Below are positions 28,349 through 35,858 of a stretch of 64,000 nucleotides of DNA, piece by piece. Both the position numbers and the translations under genes were made by a program. Under the pieces are notes generated by a model. That model ran no database searches. It saw only the letters and a list, made by a program, of their open reading frames with translations, and was not told the origin of the DNA. Source of the DNA: Pelagomonas calceolata (Eukaryota > Sar > Pelagophyceae > Pelagomonadales > Pelagomonadaceae); NCBI GenBank assembly GCA_918797485.1, contig CAKKNE010000001.1, forward strand, positions 6,076,001 to 6,140,000. Direction: 5' to 3'. Each line of letters starts with the position of its first letter. Position 1 is the stretch's first letter.

Positions 28349-28867
28349 TTACGAATACGCGCGTTCGAGCAGCGCGCGCGGCAGCGGTGTTTGGAGCACC
28401 GGGATCGCGACGAGCGACACCGCGTGGCAAAGGACCTTGAACGGTGGCAGGGCCCAAGGATGCCGGAGCAAGAGGTTTAACAGCGCGACTCGGTACGAGC
28501 CCAGGAACGAGAGCCCCGCGAAGTGAATGATCGCGTCGCCGTACTGATAAGAGAACATGTACGCGTTCCAGGGCCGTTGGGCGATCCGAGCCGTCTCGGG
28601 CGCGAAGCGCGTCGCCGTCGGGAGCATAGCGTTCGTACGTCTCGTACACGTGTCGACGTCTGGCTCGTCGCACATGTATTTGAGCAAGGCCGTCTGCTCA
28701 CCCTTGACGAAGCCGCCCTCGCCGTCGCGCCGGGGCCGCGCACCGCGCGCTACTACGTCGTCGAGCAGCTTCAGCGCGAACGCATCGTTGCGAAACAGCA
28801 TGATCCCGGCATTTAAGTTATACTGCCAGTCGCCCGAGAAGACCACGCTGTAGGAGTGGCGCGCCAT
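28349..28867 (-). pseudogene. C-terminal half of a GT34-like glycosyltransferase, truncated
   Basis: 172 residues from the only ATG. The segment matches the second half of galactosyl/xylosyltransferases of the GMA12/MNN10 type: YNLNAGIMLFRNDAFALKLL, then GEQTALLKYMC and DAIIHFAGLS. The first half, with the DxD metal site, is absent. The minus strand upstream is occupied by the pyroglutamyl peptidase gene on the other strand, 83 bp away, and contains no matching exon. It therefore looks like a gene cut off at its 5' side, perhaps by rearrangement. The frame itself is open and ends with a possible membrane helix. Whether it is still expressed cannot be told. Confidence 0.6.
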
Positions 28868-28950
28868 CGTTGCCTGACGAGTTTTGGGCTCAGTGCATGC
28901 GACTGGCCACGTACATTCGTGTTTTGGAGCGAGCGCTACGCAAGGGAAAG

Positions 28951-29806
28951 ATGGCGAGCGTTGCGGAGGACGGGTCCAACTATCGAGTCCTCGTGACTGG
29001 CTTCGGACCGTACGGAAACACCCAAATAAATCCGTCTCTGGCGGTCGTCAACGCGCTGAAGTCAAACCGAGACGGGAGCCGCGGCTACGAGGTAGTCGCG
29101 CGCCAGGTTTCGTGCGAGTTCAACAAATGCATCGAAGAGGCGGCCGCGTTCATCGACGAGCTCGCGCCTAACGCGGTTGTGATGCTCGGCGAATATCCAG
29201 GACGCGCGATGGTGACCGTCGAGCGTGTCGCGATCAATTATAATGATTCGACGCGCTATGGCGTCTGTGACGAAGCGGGATACGCGCCGCAGGGTACCAA
29301 AGTCGTCGAAGACGGCCCGGCCGCGTACCTGTCGACGCCTGTGTGGAAACCAAGTCTAGGCGCCCCACGCCATCGACGTGATGTTGTCCCCGTCCACACA
29401 GGTCAACGCTTCCCCTCCGCCGCATCGTGCGCGACCTGCGCGCCGCCGGAATTCCGGCCGACATCTCGGGCGACGCCGGGACGCTGATGTGCAACCACCT
29501 CATGTACGGCGTCCTGGACGCGTGCTCCGGCCGGGACATCGTCGCCGGGTGGGTCCACCTCCCGGCGCTGCCGGTTCGACTCGGCGTCCTCATTTTGGGG
29601 TCGCGTCGATGGCGTCGAGCTCCACGCCGCCGATGCGATGTGTTGGTCACACACAGGAAATGGCGGCAAAAGATGAGAACCTCGGGATGCCGTCGATGAC
29701 GGCGGAGCTCTCGACGCGAGCCGTCCTGAGCGTCGTCGCGTCCGTCGTCGAAGGCTCCAAGCAGGGCGACATCCCGGACGCCGTCAAGAGCCGGCTGTTA
29801 GTCTAA
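28951..29806 (+). CDS. Pyroglutamyl-peptidase I (C15 cysteine peptidase), three exons
   Basis: Exons 28951-29330, 29402-29573 and 29657-29806 join in frame to 233 residues, the usual length for this family. It starts with VLVTGFGPYGNTQINPS, the family's GF.PF....NPS motif. The catalytic triad is visible: Glu in VTVERVAIN, Cys in DAGTLMCNHLMYG, and His in AGWVHLPALP, the last two brought together by splicing. The enzyme removes N-terminal pyroglutamate from peptides in the cytosol. Exon 3 (ELSTRAVLSVVASVVEGSKQ) supplies the C-terminal helix. Both introns are introner-like. ATG 28951 is chosen; an upstream frame from 28870 lacks similarity. Confidence 0.9.
29339..29401 (+). mobile_element. Introner element, 63 bp, in the pyroglutamyl peptidase
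   Basis: CTGTGTGGAAACCAAG to CCGTCCACACAG, with the core CCACGCCATCGACGTG in reverse orientation. Flanks are GTCGACGC (29331-29338) and GTCAACGC (29402-29409), one mismatch. The intron is 29331-29401, GT-AG, and its removal gives AAYLSTLPLRRIVRDL. Confidence 0.9.
29574..29656 (+). mobile_element. Degenerate introner, second intron of the pyroglutamyl peptidase
   Basis: An 83-nt GT-AG intron with the core CGCGTCGATGGCGTCGAG and its facing copy CCACGCCGCCGATGCG. It ends GGTCACACACAG, close to the family end. Inverted ends and target duplication are no longer clear. Splicing is in frame (LPALP|EMAAK). Confidence 0.65.
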
Positions 29807-29831
29807 TACTCTTCTTAAAGCAAGGACTACC

Positions 29832-30569
29832 TCACGCCCCCGGCCACTTCATCATGACGTGCTGGCTGTCCACGAGGACGTACTCCTCGTCCTCGATGTC
29901 GCATTCCGTCACGTCGAGGTCCTGGAAGCGGACCGTGTCGCCGACGGCGCAGGGCTGCGGCGCGCGCGAGCCGTCGCGCAGGACCCTGCCGGGCCCGACC
30001 TGGACCACCTCGCCGACGACCGACGCCTTGTCCGCCGCCTCGAGGCCCAGGAACAAGCCCGACGTCGTCTGGCCCTTCTCCTCGCGGACCTTGATCAGGA
30101 TGTTGCCGCCGATCGGCCGCGCGTTCCCCGACGTCAGCTCGCCGTTCCAGCTCATCTGCACGTCCCGGTCCTTCAACAGCGTGTGGGACTCGCGCTGGTA
30201 CTTGACGTTCGCGCCCGCGTAGCGGCCCCACATGACGTTGTCGCCCGCCTTGCAGTCGATGGGTAGCACCGTGCCGCTCTCGGGGTGCAGCGCGCCCGGG
30301 CCGACCGTCTGGACGACGCCCGTCGGCGGCGGCTCCTTGGCTTTGTCGGAGATCATGATGCCGCCGCTCGTCTTCTCGGCCGTCTCGTCGACCTTGACCA
30401 GCAGGTAGTCGCTGAGCGGCTCGAGCGGCCCGCCGACGTCCTCGTTGTCGATGAGGTAGGCGTCGCGGAGCCGCGTCGTCACCCGCATTGGTCTGCTGTA
30501 GGTGAACGTCGCGGCGTGCCTCAAGAGGAGCGCTGCGGCGACGGCGCGTCGTCGTGCGTGCGGCGCCAT
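29832..30569 (-). CDS. Plastid co-chaperonin Cpn20 (tandem Cpn10 domains)
   Basis: 245 residues. After a signal-type leader ending HAATFTYS comes a double Cpn10 protein. Domain 1 is at about residues 50-140 (LEPLSDYLLVKVDETAEKTS, GGIMISDKAKE, GVVQTVGPG, NVMWGRYAG). Domain 2 is at about 150-245 (ARPIGGNILIKVREEKGQTT, SGLFLGLEAADK, GEVVQVGPG, YVLVDSQHVMMKW). The paired GroES-like domains with mobile loops (TSGGIMI and TTSGLFL) identify the chloroplast Cpn20/21 type, which caps the Cpn60 folding chamber, for example for Rubisco. It ends 25 bp from the pyroglutamyl peptidase stop. Confidence 0.92.
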   Translation of the reverse strand: MAPHARRRAVAAALLLRHAATFTYSRPMRVTTRLRDAYLIDNEDVGGPLEPLSDYLLVKVDETAEKTSGGIMISDKAKEPPPTGVVQTVGPGALHPESGTVLPIDCKAGDNVMWGRYAGANVKYQRESHTLLKDRDVQMSWNGELTSGNARPIGGNILIKVREEKGQTTSGLFLGLEAADKASVVGEVVQVGPGRVLRDGSRAPQPCAVGDTVRFQDLDVTECDIEDEEYVLVDSQHVMMKWPGA

Positions 30570-31031
30570 GGCTCTGCTAGGGCTGCACTCTGTGTTGAGG
30601 TCGCTCTGTGACCAGTTTCGAGCTCGTGACGCTTCAGCTGCGTGTGCGAAGATGTTCTAATACAGTGATGCAGTCAGAGGGACCTCGTTGCAACCGTACA
30701 GCGTCCTGCAACCTTGGCAGTCGCTCTGCAGTCGAGCTATGCAAGCAGCCCTCGACCGCGCGGTTTTAGAAGCCTCGCGCGCCGGTACCCCTGAATCGCC
30801 ACGCGGCGAGATCTATCGGCAGTTTGGTACTGCGGGCTAGCGGTAAGACACTAGCCAGGCAAAAAAAAATCTCCGCAGACGCTCAGGACGCTCCTGTGCC
30901 GCACCGTTCGACGTGACACAACGTCAGAAATCTCGCAGGACAGCCCTGCTAAGGCCGAGACCAGGAATACGCAGCAGTTCCGCCCGCAATAGACTCCACA
31001 GGGCCACAAGCTCCAGCAGACCAGGAACAGT
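30570..31031. other. Divergent promoter region, 462 bp
   Basis: It lies between Cpn20 and CHMP5 and carries one full CTAGC motif at 30836-30855. An A8 tract at about 30862 follows it. Nothing else is recognised. Confidence 0.6.
30836..30855 (+). promoter_or_regulatory. CTAGC inverted promoter motif, copy 4
   Basis: GCTAGCGGTAAGACACTAGC, the tightest form, with arms only 10 nt apart. It lies 177 bp before the CHMP5 ATG and 266 bp before the Cpn20 ATG. Confidence 0.75.
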
Positions 31032-31694
31032 ATGCGCCGCATCTTCGGCGCCAGAAAAGCGAAAGCCCCCGCGCCGTCATTGGGAGACGCGAGCCAAAGA
31101 CTAGACGAGCGCACGACCGCGTTAGATGAAAAGATCCGCAAGCTCGACATTGAATTAGCCGGGTATAAAGAAAAACTAAAAAAAGCGCGAGGGGCTGCGC
31201 AACAAACCCTCAAACGACGAGCCATGGGCGTACTGCGGAGGAAGCGCATGTACGAGCAGCAGCGCGACCAGCTGGCGGGGCAAGCCTTTAACGTGGAACA
31301 GACGAACTTTGCTATTGATTCTGTCAAAGATACATTAACGACGGTCCAGGCCATGAAGACCGCCTCGAAGACCCTCAAGAAGGAGGTGAAGAAGGTCGAC
31401 CTGTCGCAGATCGAAGACCTGCAGGACGATTTGGCCGATATGATGGAAGATGTTAATGACGTGCAGGATGTCCTGGGTCAATCGTATGGGATTGGCGACG
31501 ACATCGACGACGCGGATCTGGACGCGGAGCTCGACGCGCTGGGCGACGACTTCGACGACGTGGCCGACGCCGACGCGACGCCCGCGTATTTGCAGCCGGC
31601 GGACCCGTCGTTGATGCCGGACCAGCCGACGGACGCGCCGGTGCAGGCCGACGACGTCGACGAGTTCGGGCTGCCCGTCGCGGCGGCTTCGTAA
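31032..31694 (+). CDS. VPS60: ESCRT-III subunit CHMP5/VPS60
   Basis: 220 residues, single exon. The start MRRIFGARKAKAPAPSLGDA is nearly the same as human CHMP5 (MNRLFGKAKPKAPPPSL). Conserved blocks follow: MYEQQRDQLAGQAFNVEQ, IEDLQDDLADMMEDVNDVQ, DADLDAELDALGDDFDD, and the C-terminus VDEFGLPVAAAS, where human ends VDEFGLPQIPAS. A basic helical core and an acidic tail are typical of Snf7-fold proteins. CHMP5 joins late ESCRT-III and recruits LIP5/Vta1 to regulate Vps4 in multivesicular body sorting. Confidence 0.96.
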   Translation: MRRIFGARKAKAPAPSLGDASQRLDERTTALDEKIRKLDIELAGYKEKLKKARGAAQQTLKRRAMGVLRRKRMYEQQRDQLAGQAFNVEQTNFAIDSVKDTLTTVQAMKTASKTLKKEVKKVDLSQIEDLQDDLADMMEDVNDVQDVLGQSYGIGDDIDDADLDAELDALGDDFDDVADADATPAYLQPADPSLMPDQPTDAPVQADDVDEFGLPVAAAS

Positions 31695-31789
31695 GTGGCA
31701 TTTTGTAGTGATATATCATTGCCTGCTCGATTGCGTGGAGGAGACTAGTAGTGATATCTCGGACGAAGTTATCTCCCCTAGTAGAACGC

Positions 31790-32779
31790 TCAGTTCTGGC
31801 GCGGCTCGCTCACGTTCACGCGCAGCTGCCTCCCATCATGGTCCGTGCCGTCCAAGGCCTGGATCGCGGCCTGGGCCTCGTTCGACGACGAGAACGTGAC
31901 GAACCCGAAGCCGCGCGGGCGGCCCGAGTCGCGCTCGACGGGCAGGTACGTGTCCTGGACGCGGCCGAAGGGTGCAAATAAAGACTGGAGGTCCGCCTGC
32001 GTCATCTGGAAGGAGATGTTGCCCACATAAAGCTTGCAGCCCGCGCCGGCCTGGCGCCGCGACCGCCCGCCCCCGAAGGCCGAGAAGTCGACGCCCGACT
32101 GGTCGTAGCCGCCGTCGCGTGATCCCTGGCGGCGGCGGCCCCCAGAATTGTTGGTGAAGGACCCGTAGGCCGCGTCGTCCTGGCGGTAGCCGCCCCGCGA
32201 CCCGCCAGAACCGCGCTGGTTGAACGAGGAGAAGGCCGCGTCGCGGTCGTTGTCCATAGGTTGTCCATTGGCCGCGGCCTCCTCGCGCATGCGCCTCCTC
32301 TCGCTAGGCCGGATGAACTGGGGCCGCGCCTTGGGTTCCGTGCCGCCCTCCTTTTCGGCGGCGCGTTCCGCGTTCTTCTTGCGCTCGTACGCTAAGTTTT
32401 GGGCCTTGAACTTCTCGGCCAAGGCCTCGACCTCCTTCGTCTTCTCCTTAACTTTCGACTGCGCCACAGCCTTCTCGCCGGGCGTCGTCGCGTTCGCGAG
32501 CTTGTCCTGTTCGAACTTGATCTCGGCCTCGGCGGCGGCGAGCTCCTCGGCCTGCTGCTTCGTGAGGCGCTTCGGGCGCGCCTTCGCGTCGAGCTCGGCC
32601 TCCTTCTTCTTGACGTCGACGCCCTTGGCCGCGAGGATCTCTTCTCGGGTGCGCGCACCGCCGAAGATCGAGGACTTGGCGGGGCCGGACGAGGCCGCGG
32701 CGGCAGATCTGGGCGCCAGCTTCAGCCGAGGGCGCTCGCTGGGCGCTTCGCTGGAGACGGCGGCGTCAAGAGCAGACAT
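31790..32779 (-). CDS. eIF4B/eIF4H-like RNA-binding protein
   Basis: 329 residues from MSALDAAVSSEAPSE (ATG 32779). An in-frame extension to 32929 includes promoter-like sequence and is rejected. The motif SSIFGGARTREEILAAKGVD near residue 40 is a signature of plant and algal eIF4B. A long charged helix (KKEAELDAKARPKRLTKQQA onward) and a Gly/Arg/Ser-rich middle follow. The C-terminus is an RRM with KLYVGNISF (RNP2) and RGFGFVTF (RNP1). eIF4B stimulates the helicase eIF4A during scanning. Here the RRM lies at the C-terminus rather than the N-terminus as in human eIF4B and 4H, so domain order differs. Confidence 0.82.
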   Translation of the reverse strand: MSALDAAVSSEAPSERPRLKLAPRSAAAASSGPAKSSIFGGARTREEILAAKGVDVKKKEAELDAKARPKRLTKQQAEELAAAEAEIKFEQDKLANATTPGEKAVAQSKVKEKTKEVEALAEKFKAQNLAYERKKNAERAAEKEGGTEPKARPQFIRPSERRRMREEAAANGQPMDNDRDAAFSSFNQRGSGGSRGGYRQDDAAYGSFTNNSGGRRRQGSRDGGYDQSGVDFSAFGGGRSRRQAGAGCKLYVGNISFQMTQADLQSLFAPFGRVQDTYLPVERDSGRPRGFGFVTFSSSNEAQAAIQALDGTDHDGRQLRVNVSEPRQN

Positions 32780-32873
32780 GCTGGCTAGGCTGTCGTCTGA
32801 GTATATATCTGTCGGGCCGCTGCAATGCAGGGGTCCTAATAACTCGATCTTCGCAGCGAATTTTGGAGATTGT

Positions 32874-32896
32874 GCTAGTGTCTTACAGCCGCTAGC
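32874..32896 (-). promoter_or_regulatory. CTAGC inverted promoter motif, copy 5
   Basis: On the minus strand it reads GCTAGCGGCTGTAAGACAC and then TAGCAC. It lies 95 bp upstream of the eIF4B-like ATG and in the same orientation as that gene, the only full copy at a non-divergent promoter. Confidence 0.7.
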
Positions 32897-32917
32897 TAAT
32901 CGACGCGGCGCGAATGA

Positions 32918-33046
32918 TAGTCCTAGCACCGTAACATCGACGACGCGAATGAAAGAAGCGGCCCGCGCCCGCCGCCGATGAATCGGCGACGCGCGGTGTC
33001 TCCCCCCCAGGGGCTCCGCCCACTAGTCCTAGCACCGTAACATCGA
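32918..33046. repeat. 23-bp direct repeat, two copies
   Basis: Identical 23-bp copies at 32918-32940 and 33024-33046, 106 bp apart start to start, contain CCTAGCACCG. They lie just upstream of the CTAGC motif copy 5. Confidence 0.75.
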
Positions 33047-33093
33047 CCATCAAGCTCAGACTTGTACATTATTACTCGAAGAACAACAAGAAG

Positions 33094-35661
33094 TCAATAC
33101 CAATCCGGCGCCTCGCGACAGGCCTCGTGAAACCACCCCGCGACGGCGACGCGTCGCCCCTCCAGCGTAGGCAGGACCTCGTGCACCGACGCGGCGCTGT
33201 CGAACAGGACAAGCGTGCCGAGCGTCGGTGCGACGTCGATGATCCTCGACCCGTCCCTATCCTCCACACTTGTATACGCGGACCGAAGCTCCGCATCGAC
33301 CATGCGCCCCAGCGCCCCATGGAACGCGTCGGCGTCCAAATCCTCGCGGTCGCCGCGGGCCGCGCGCCAGGACGCCGAGTCGGCGCCGAAGGGCTCGGAC
33401 ACATAACGTCGGGCGCCGTCGCGGATGTATAGTCCGTAGAGCGCCTCGTCGTCGGCGCCGCGGACGTAGGCGTCCAGGAACACGGGTTCCGCACCCAACC
33501 AGCCCACTTGTAGGTTTCCTTCGTCCGCGCCGCAGGCGCCAGCGCTCTCGCGGCAATACGAACGAAGCTCGCCACCAACAGGCTTTTCGTTCAGGTACAC
33601 GAGCCAGCTCACCGACCGCCTCGACGTCTCGGCGAAGCCCTCGGCCTTGAACGCTTCGTGCCGTTCGTCCATGTGCAAACCGAGATAAGCCCCGGGCCCG
33701 TGCACGGAGTAGTACTGCTCGTCGGCCGAGAGGCGGCGCCCCAACTCCTCACCGAGCGCGACACGCAGGACGTCGAGGCGCCGGTCGAGCTCTGCGCGGG
33801 CCGCGCGATCGCCACCGACGCGCTTCGTGAGCGTCAGTGTCTCGCGGTCCTCGTCTCCAAAGAGCTTCGGCCTTGCCGCCTCATTCGTCACGCCAGAGCG
33901 CTCAAACAGTTCGCGCAGCGCCAGCGCGTCAGTACGCAAAGCTAGCGCGAGGTCGCGGGGCAGCCAGGACTCCTCGACGTAGACGCCGCCGCTTCGGATC
34001 ACGTCAGCAGCATTGTCATCGAGCTCGAGCGGGTCGCCGGCGTCGGCCGCCACGCCGTCGACGAGGTCGAGGCGCCGCGCGTGCAGCATTAGTCGCGGGG
34101 CGGTCGACCCTCCATACGTCGCGTCGCCAAAAATCGGATGGCCCGCGTGCTTCAGGTGCGCGCGGATCTGGTGGCGCCGGCCCGTCAGTAGGTCGACCTC
34201 GACCTTCGTCGCCGGCTTGCCATGTAAGTGCCCCGTCGCGAAGACGCGGAAAACCGACACTGCTCGTTTTCCTGTCCCGACGCCGACCACAAACCGCTCC
34301 GGATCATCAGTCAGCGGGACGTCGACGACCAACTCGGCGCCGCGGCGATATATCCCCAAGGACGCGGCAACGCGTTGCTCTTCGTGGAGCTCCCGCGCGC
34401 GCGCCGCGGCCTCCGCCGCTTGTGCATCAAAAGGCGCCCGGAGCGTCGCGTTGCGCTTGGCCACACTCCAGGGCGTCGCGAGCAGGAACTCATCTGGCGG
34501 TGTTGCGGCGCCGTACGTACGAACCCGCTTCTGTTCGCCCTCGTAGAAAGCATAAGCCGGCAGGGAAACAGGTGCGGGCGGCTCCAAGAGGCAAGGGGCG
34601 GCATCTCGGGCCGGAAACGCGTCCAGATCGATTACGCCGTCGACAATAGCCACGTACGTTTTTCGCACGTTTCTCGCGCGGAAGGCGTCGTGCGCGCGCC
34701 GCGCGGCGGGCCGCGACAGCGCCAGGGCGAGGCAACCGCTCGTCGCCGCGTCGAGCTGGTGGCAGAACTTTGCCTCTGGGTACAGCGCCTGGACGCCGTC
34801 CATCGACAGCGACGGCGGCTTATCGATGACCACATAGCTATCGCACCGGTGCAGCTCTCTCGGCCGCACCACGAGTCGCGTCGGCCCGCGCGGCGGCGCC
34901 CGAGCGGTTGGAGCGAGGGCGTGCGCCAGCCCAGCCATGGCGGCGGCGAGGCGCGGCGACCGCCGCGGCGCGCGCTTTGGCCGTTTCGGCGCCGGCGCGT
35001 CCTCGGGCACCACAATAACGTACGTCGCCGCGACGACGGCCCAGTAGGCCACGAGAAACGGAAAGCGACTCCAGGCGTCAATGGCGTCGAGGCCCGGGTC
35101 GGCGTAGAGGATGGCGTTCGCCACGTTGCCCACGAGGTGGATGCCCGAGTGCCAGCGCGCCGAGGCGTCGAGCGATCCGGCGGCGCCGAGGCGCCGCGCG
35201 CGCGCGTAGCAGCCCAGCGTGATCAGGGCGAGCGCCCAGTAGGTGGCGAGGCGCCCCGCGCCGAGCTCGCGGCACGCGCTGCGGCCCTGGTAGAGGAAGC
35301 TCAGCAGCACCCAGAGGCGGTCGAACTGGCGCTCGACGCTGCCGCGCCGCGGCTTGCGCCAATATAAAATCGACGTCGACAGCGTGCCCACGGAGATGAC
35401 GGCGTAGTCGCGCCGGGCGCACACCAATGCGACGCTCGAGCAGAGCACCGTCGTGAAGGCCCGGCGCAGGATCACGGCGCTGCAGCGCGGTGGCAGCACC
35501 AGGCCGTCCACGTCGTCGAGCCATTGCTGCAAATTGCGCCGGAGCTGCGCCGTCGACGTCTTGGTCGTGGTGCTGATGCCGCATCGATCGCTGCTCGCGC
35601 GCAGCTTCAGGCGGTCGGTGCTGCGCAATGCGGCTTTTACCTCGTCTTGGAGGCTGTCCAT
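33094..35661 (-). CDS. Fusion protein: membrane module, RluA-type pseudouridine synthase and 2OG-Fe(II) oxygenase
   Basis: 855 residues in one frame. About residues 55-215 contain five or six hydrophobic helices (RRAFTTVLCSSVALVC, LATYWALALITLGCY, FPFLVAYWAVVAATYVIVV). About 250-540 is an RluA-family pseudouridine synthase: YVVIDKPPSLSMDG, the catalytic Asp in FCHQLDAATSGCLALAL, and LLTGRRHQIRAHLKHAGHPI. About 545-855 resembles the 2OG-Fe(II)/prolyl-4-hydroxylase fold, with HMDERHE (HxD) and HEVLPTLEGRRVAVAGWF (second His and the Arg for 2-oxoglutarate). Each enzyme domain keeps its active-site residues. An RNA-modifying bifunctional enzyme at a membrane is inferred. Its upstream region is shared with the BspA-like gene. 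Confidence 0.82.
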   Translation of the reverse strand: MDSLQDEVKAALRSTDRLKLRASSDRCGISTTTKTSTAQLRRNLQQWLDDVDGLVLPPRCSAVILRRAFTTVLCSSVALVCARRDYAVISVGTLSTSILYWRKPRRGSVERQFDRLWVLLSFLYQGRSACRELGAGRLATYWALALITLGCYARARRLGAAGSLDASARWHSGIHLVGNVANAILYADPGLDAIDAWSRFPFLVAYWAVVAATYVIVVPEDAPAPKRPKRAPRRSPRLAAAMAGLAHALAPTARAPPRGPTRLVVRPRELHRCDSYVVIDKPPSLSMDGVQALYPEAKFCHQLDAATSGCLALALSRPAARRAHDAFRARNVRKTYVAIVDGVIDLDAFPARDAAPCLLEPPAPVSLPAYAFYEGEQKRVRTYGAATPPDEFLLATPWSVAKRNATLRAPFDAQAAEAAARARELHEEQRVAASLGIYRRGAELVVDVPLTDDPERFVVGVGTGKRAVSVFRVFATGHLHGKPATKVEVDLLTGRRHQIRAHLKHAGHPIFGDATYGGSTAPRLMLHARRLDLVDGVAADAGDPLELDDNAADVIRSGGVYVEESWLPRDLALALRTDALALRELFERSGVTNEAARPKLFGDEDRETLTLTKRVGGDRAARAELDRRLDVLRVALGEELGRRLSADEQYYSVHGPGAYLGLHMDERHEAFKAEGFAETSRRSVSWLVYLNEKPVGGELRSYCRESAGACGADEGNLQVGWLGAEPVFLDAYVRGADDEALYGLYIRDGARRYVSEPFGADSASWRAARGDREDLDADAFHGALGRMVDAELRSAYTSVEDRDGSRIIDVAPTLGTLVLFDSAASVHEVLPTLEGRRVAVAGWFHEACREAPDWY

Positions 35662-35777
35662 TTGTTTAGTTATTGCATAGTTTTTACGTGTGCAGCCAGT
35701 GCACTGGTTGGCAGAGCGTTGCCGCAGCTCTTGACCCCCGCTTGCGGCTGCTTCACCTCCACTTCGATTATGAAATC

Positions 35778-35801
35778 GCTAGCGGCATGTAAGGCACTAG
35801 C
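35778..35801 (+). promoter_or_regulatory. CTAGC inverted promoter motif, copy 6
   Basis: GCTAGCGGCATGTAAGGCAC then TAGCATCAAGC. It lies in the 197-bp gap between divergent genes, 58 bp before the BspA-like ATG and 117 bp before the fusion-protein ATG. Confidence 0.72.
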
Positions 35802-35858
35802 ATCAAGCTCAACTTTTGCCAAGATCGCAGAGCGTAGGCTGCCCAAAGTTGCAGCACG

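Larger units (their letters stand above)
32780..33093. other. Intergenic region with a promoter motif and a direct repeat, 314 bp
   Basis: It separates two same-strand genes. A TATA-like GTATATATC lies about 25 bp before the eIF4B-like ATG. A CTAGC motif is at 32874-32896. TAGTCCTAGCACCGTAACAT plus CGA occurs twice, at 32918-32940 and 33024-33046. Confidence 0.65.

Noticed and set aside
32280-32660. Hypothetical Arg-rich minus frame inside the eIF4B-like gene
   Set aside because: It is a shifted reading of the Lys/Glu-rich helix of the true gene.
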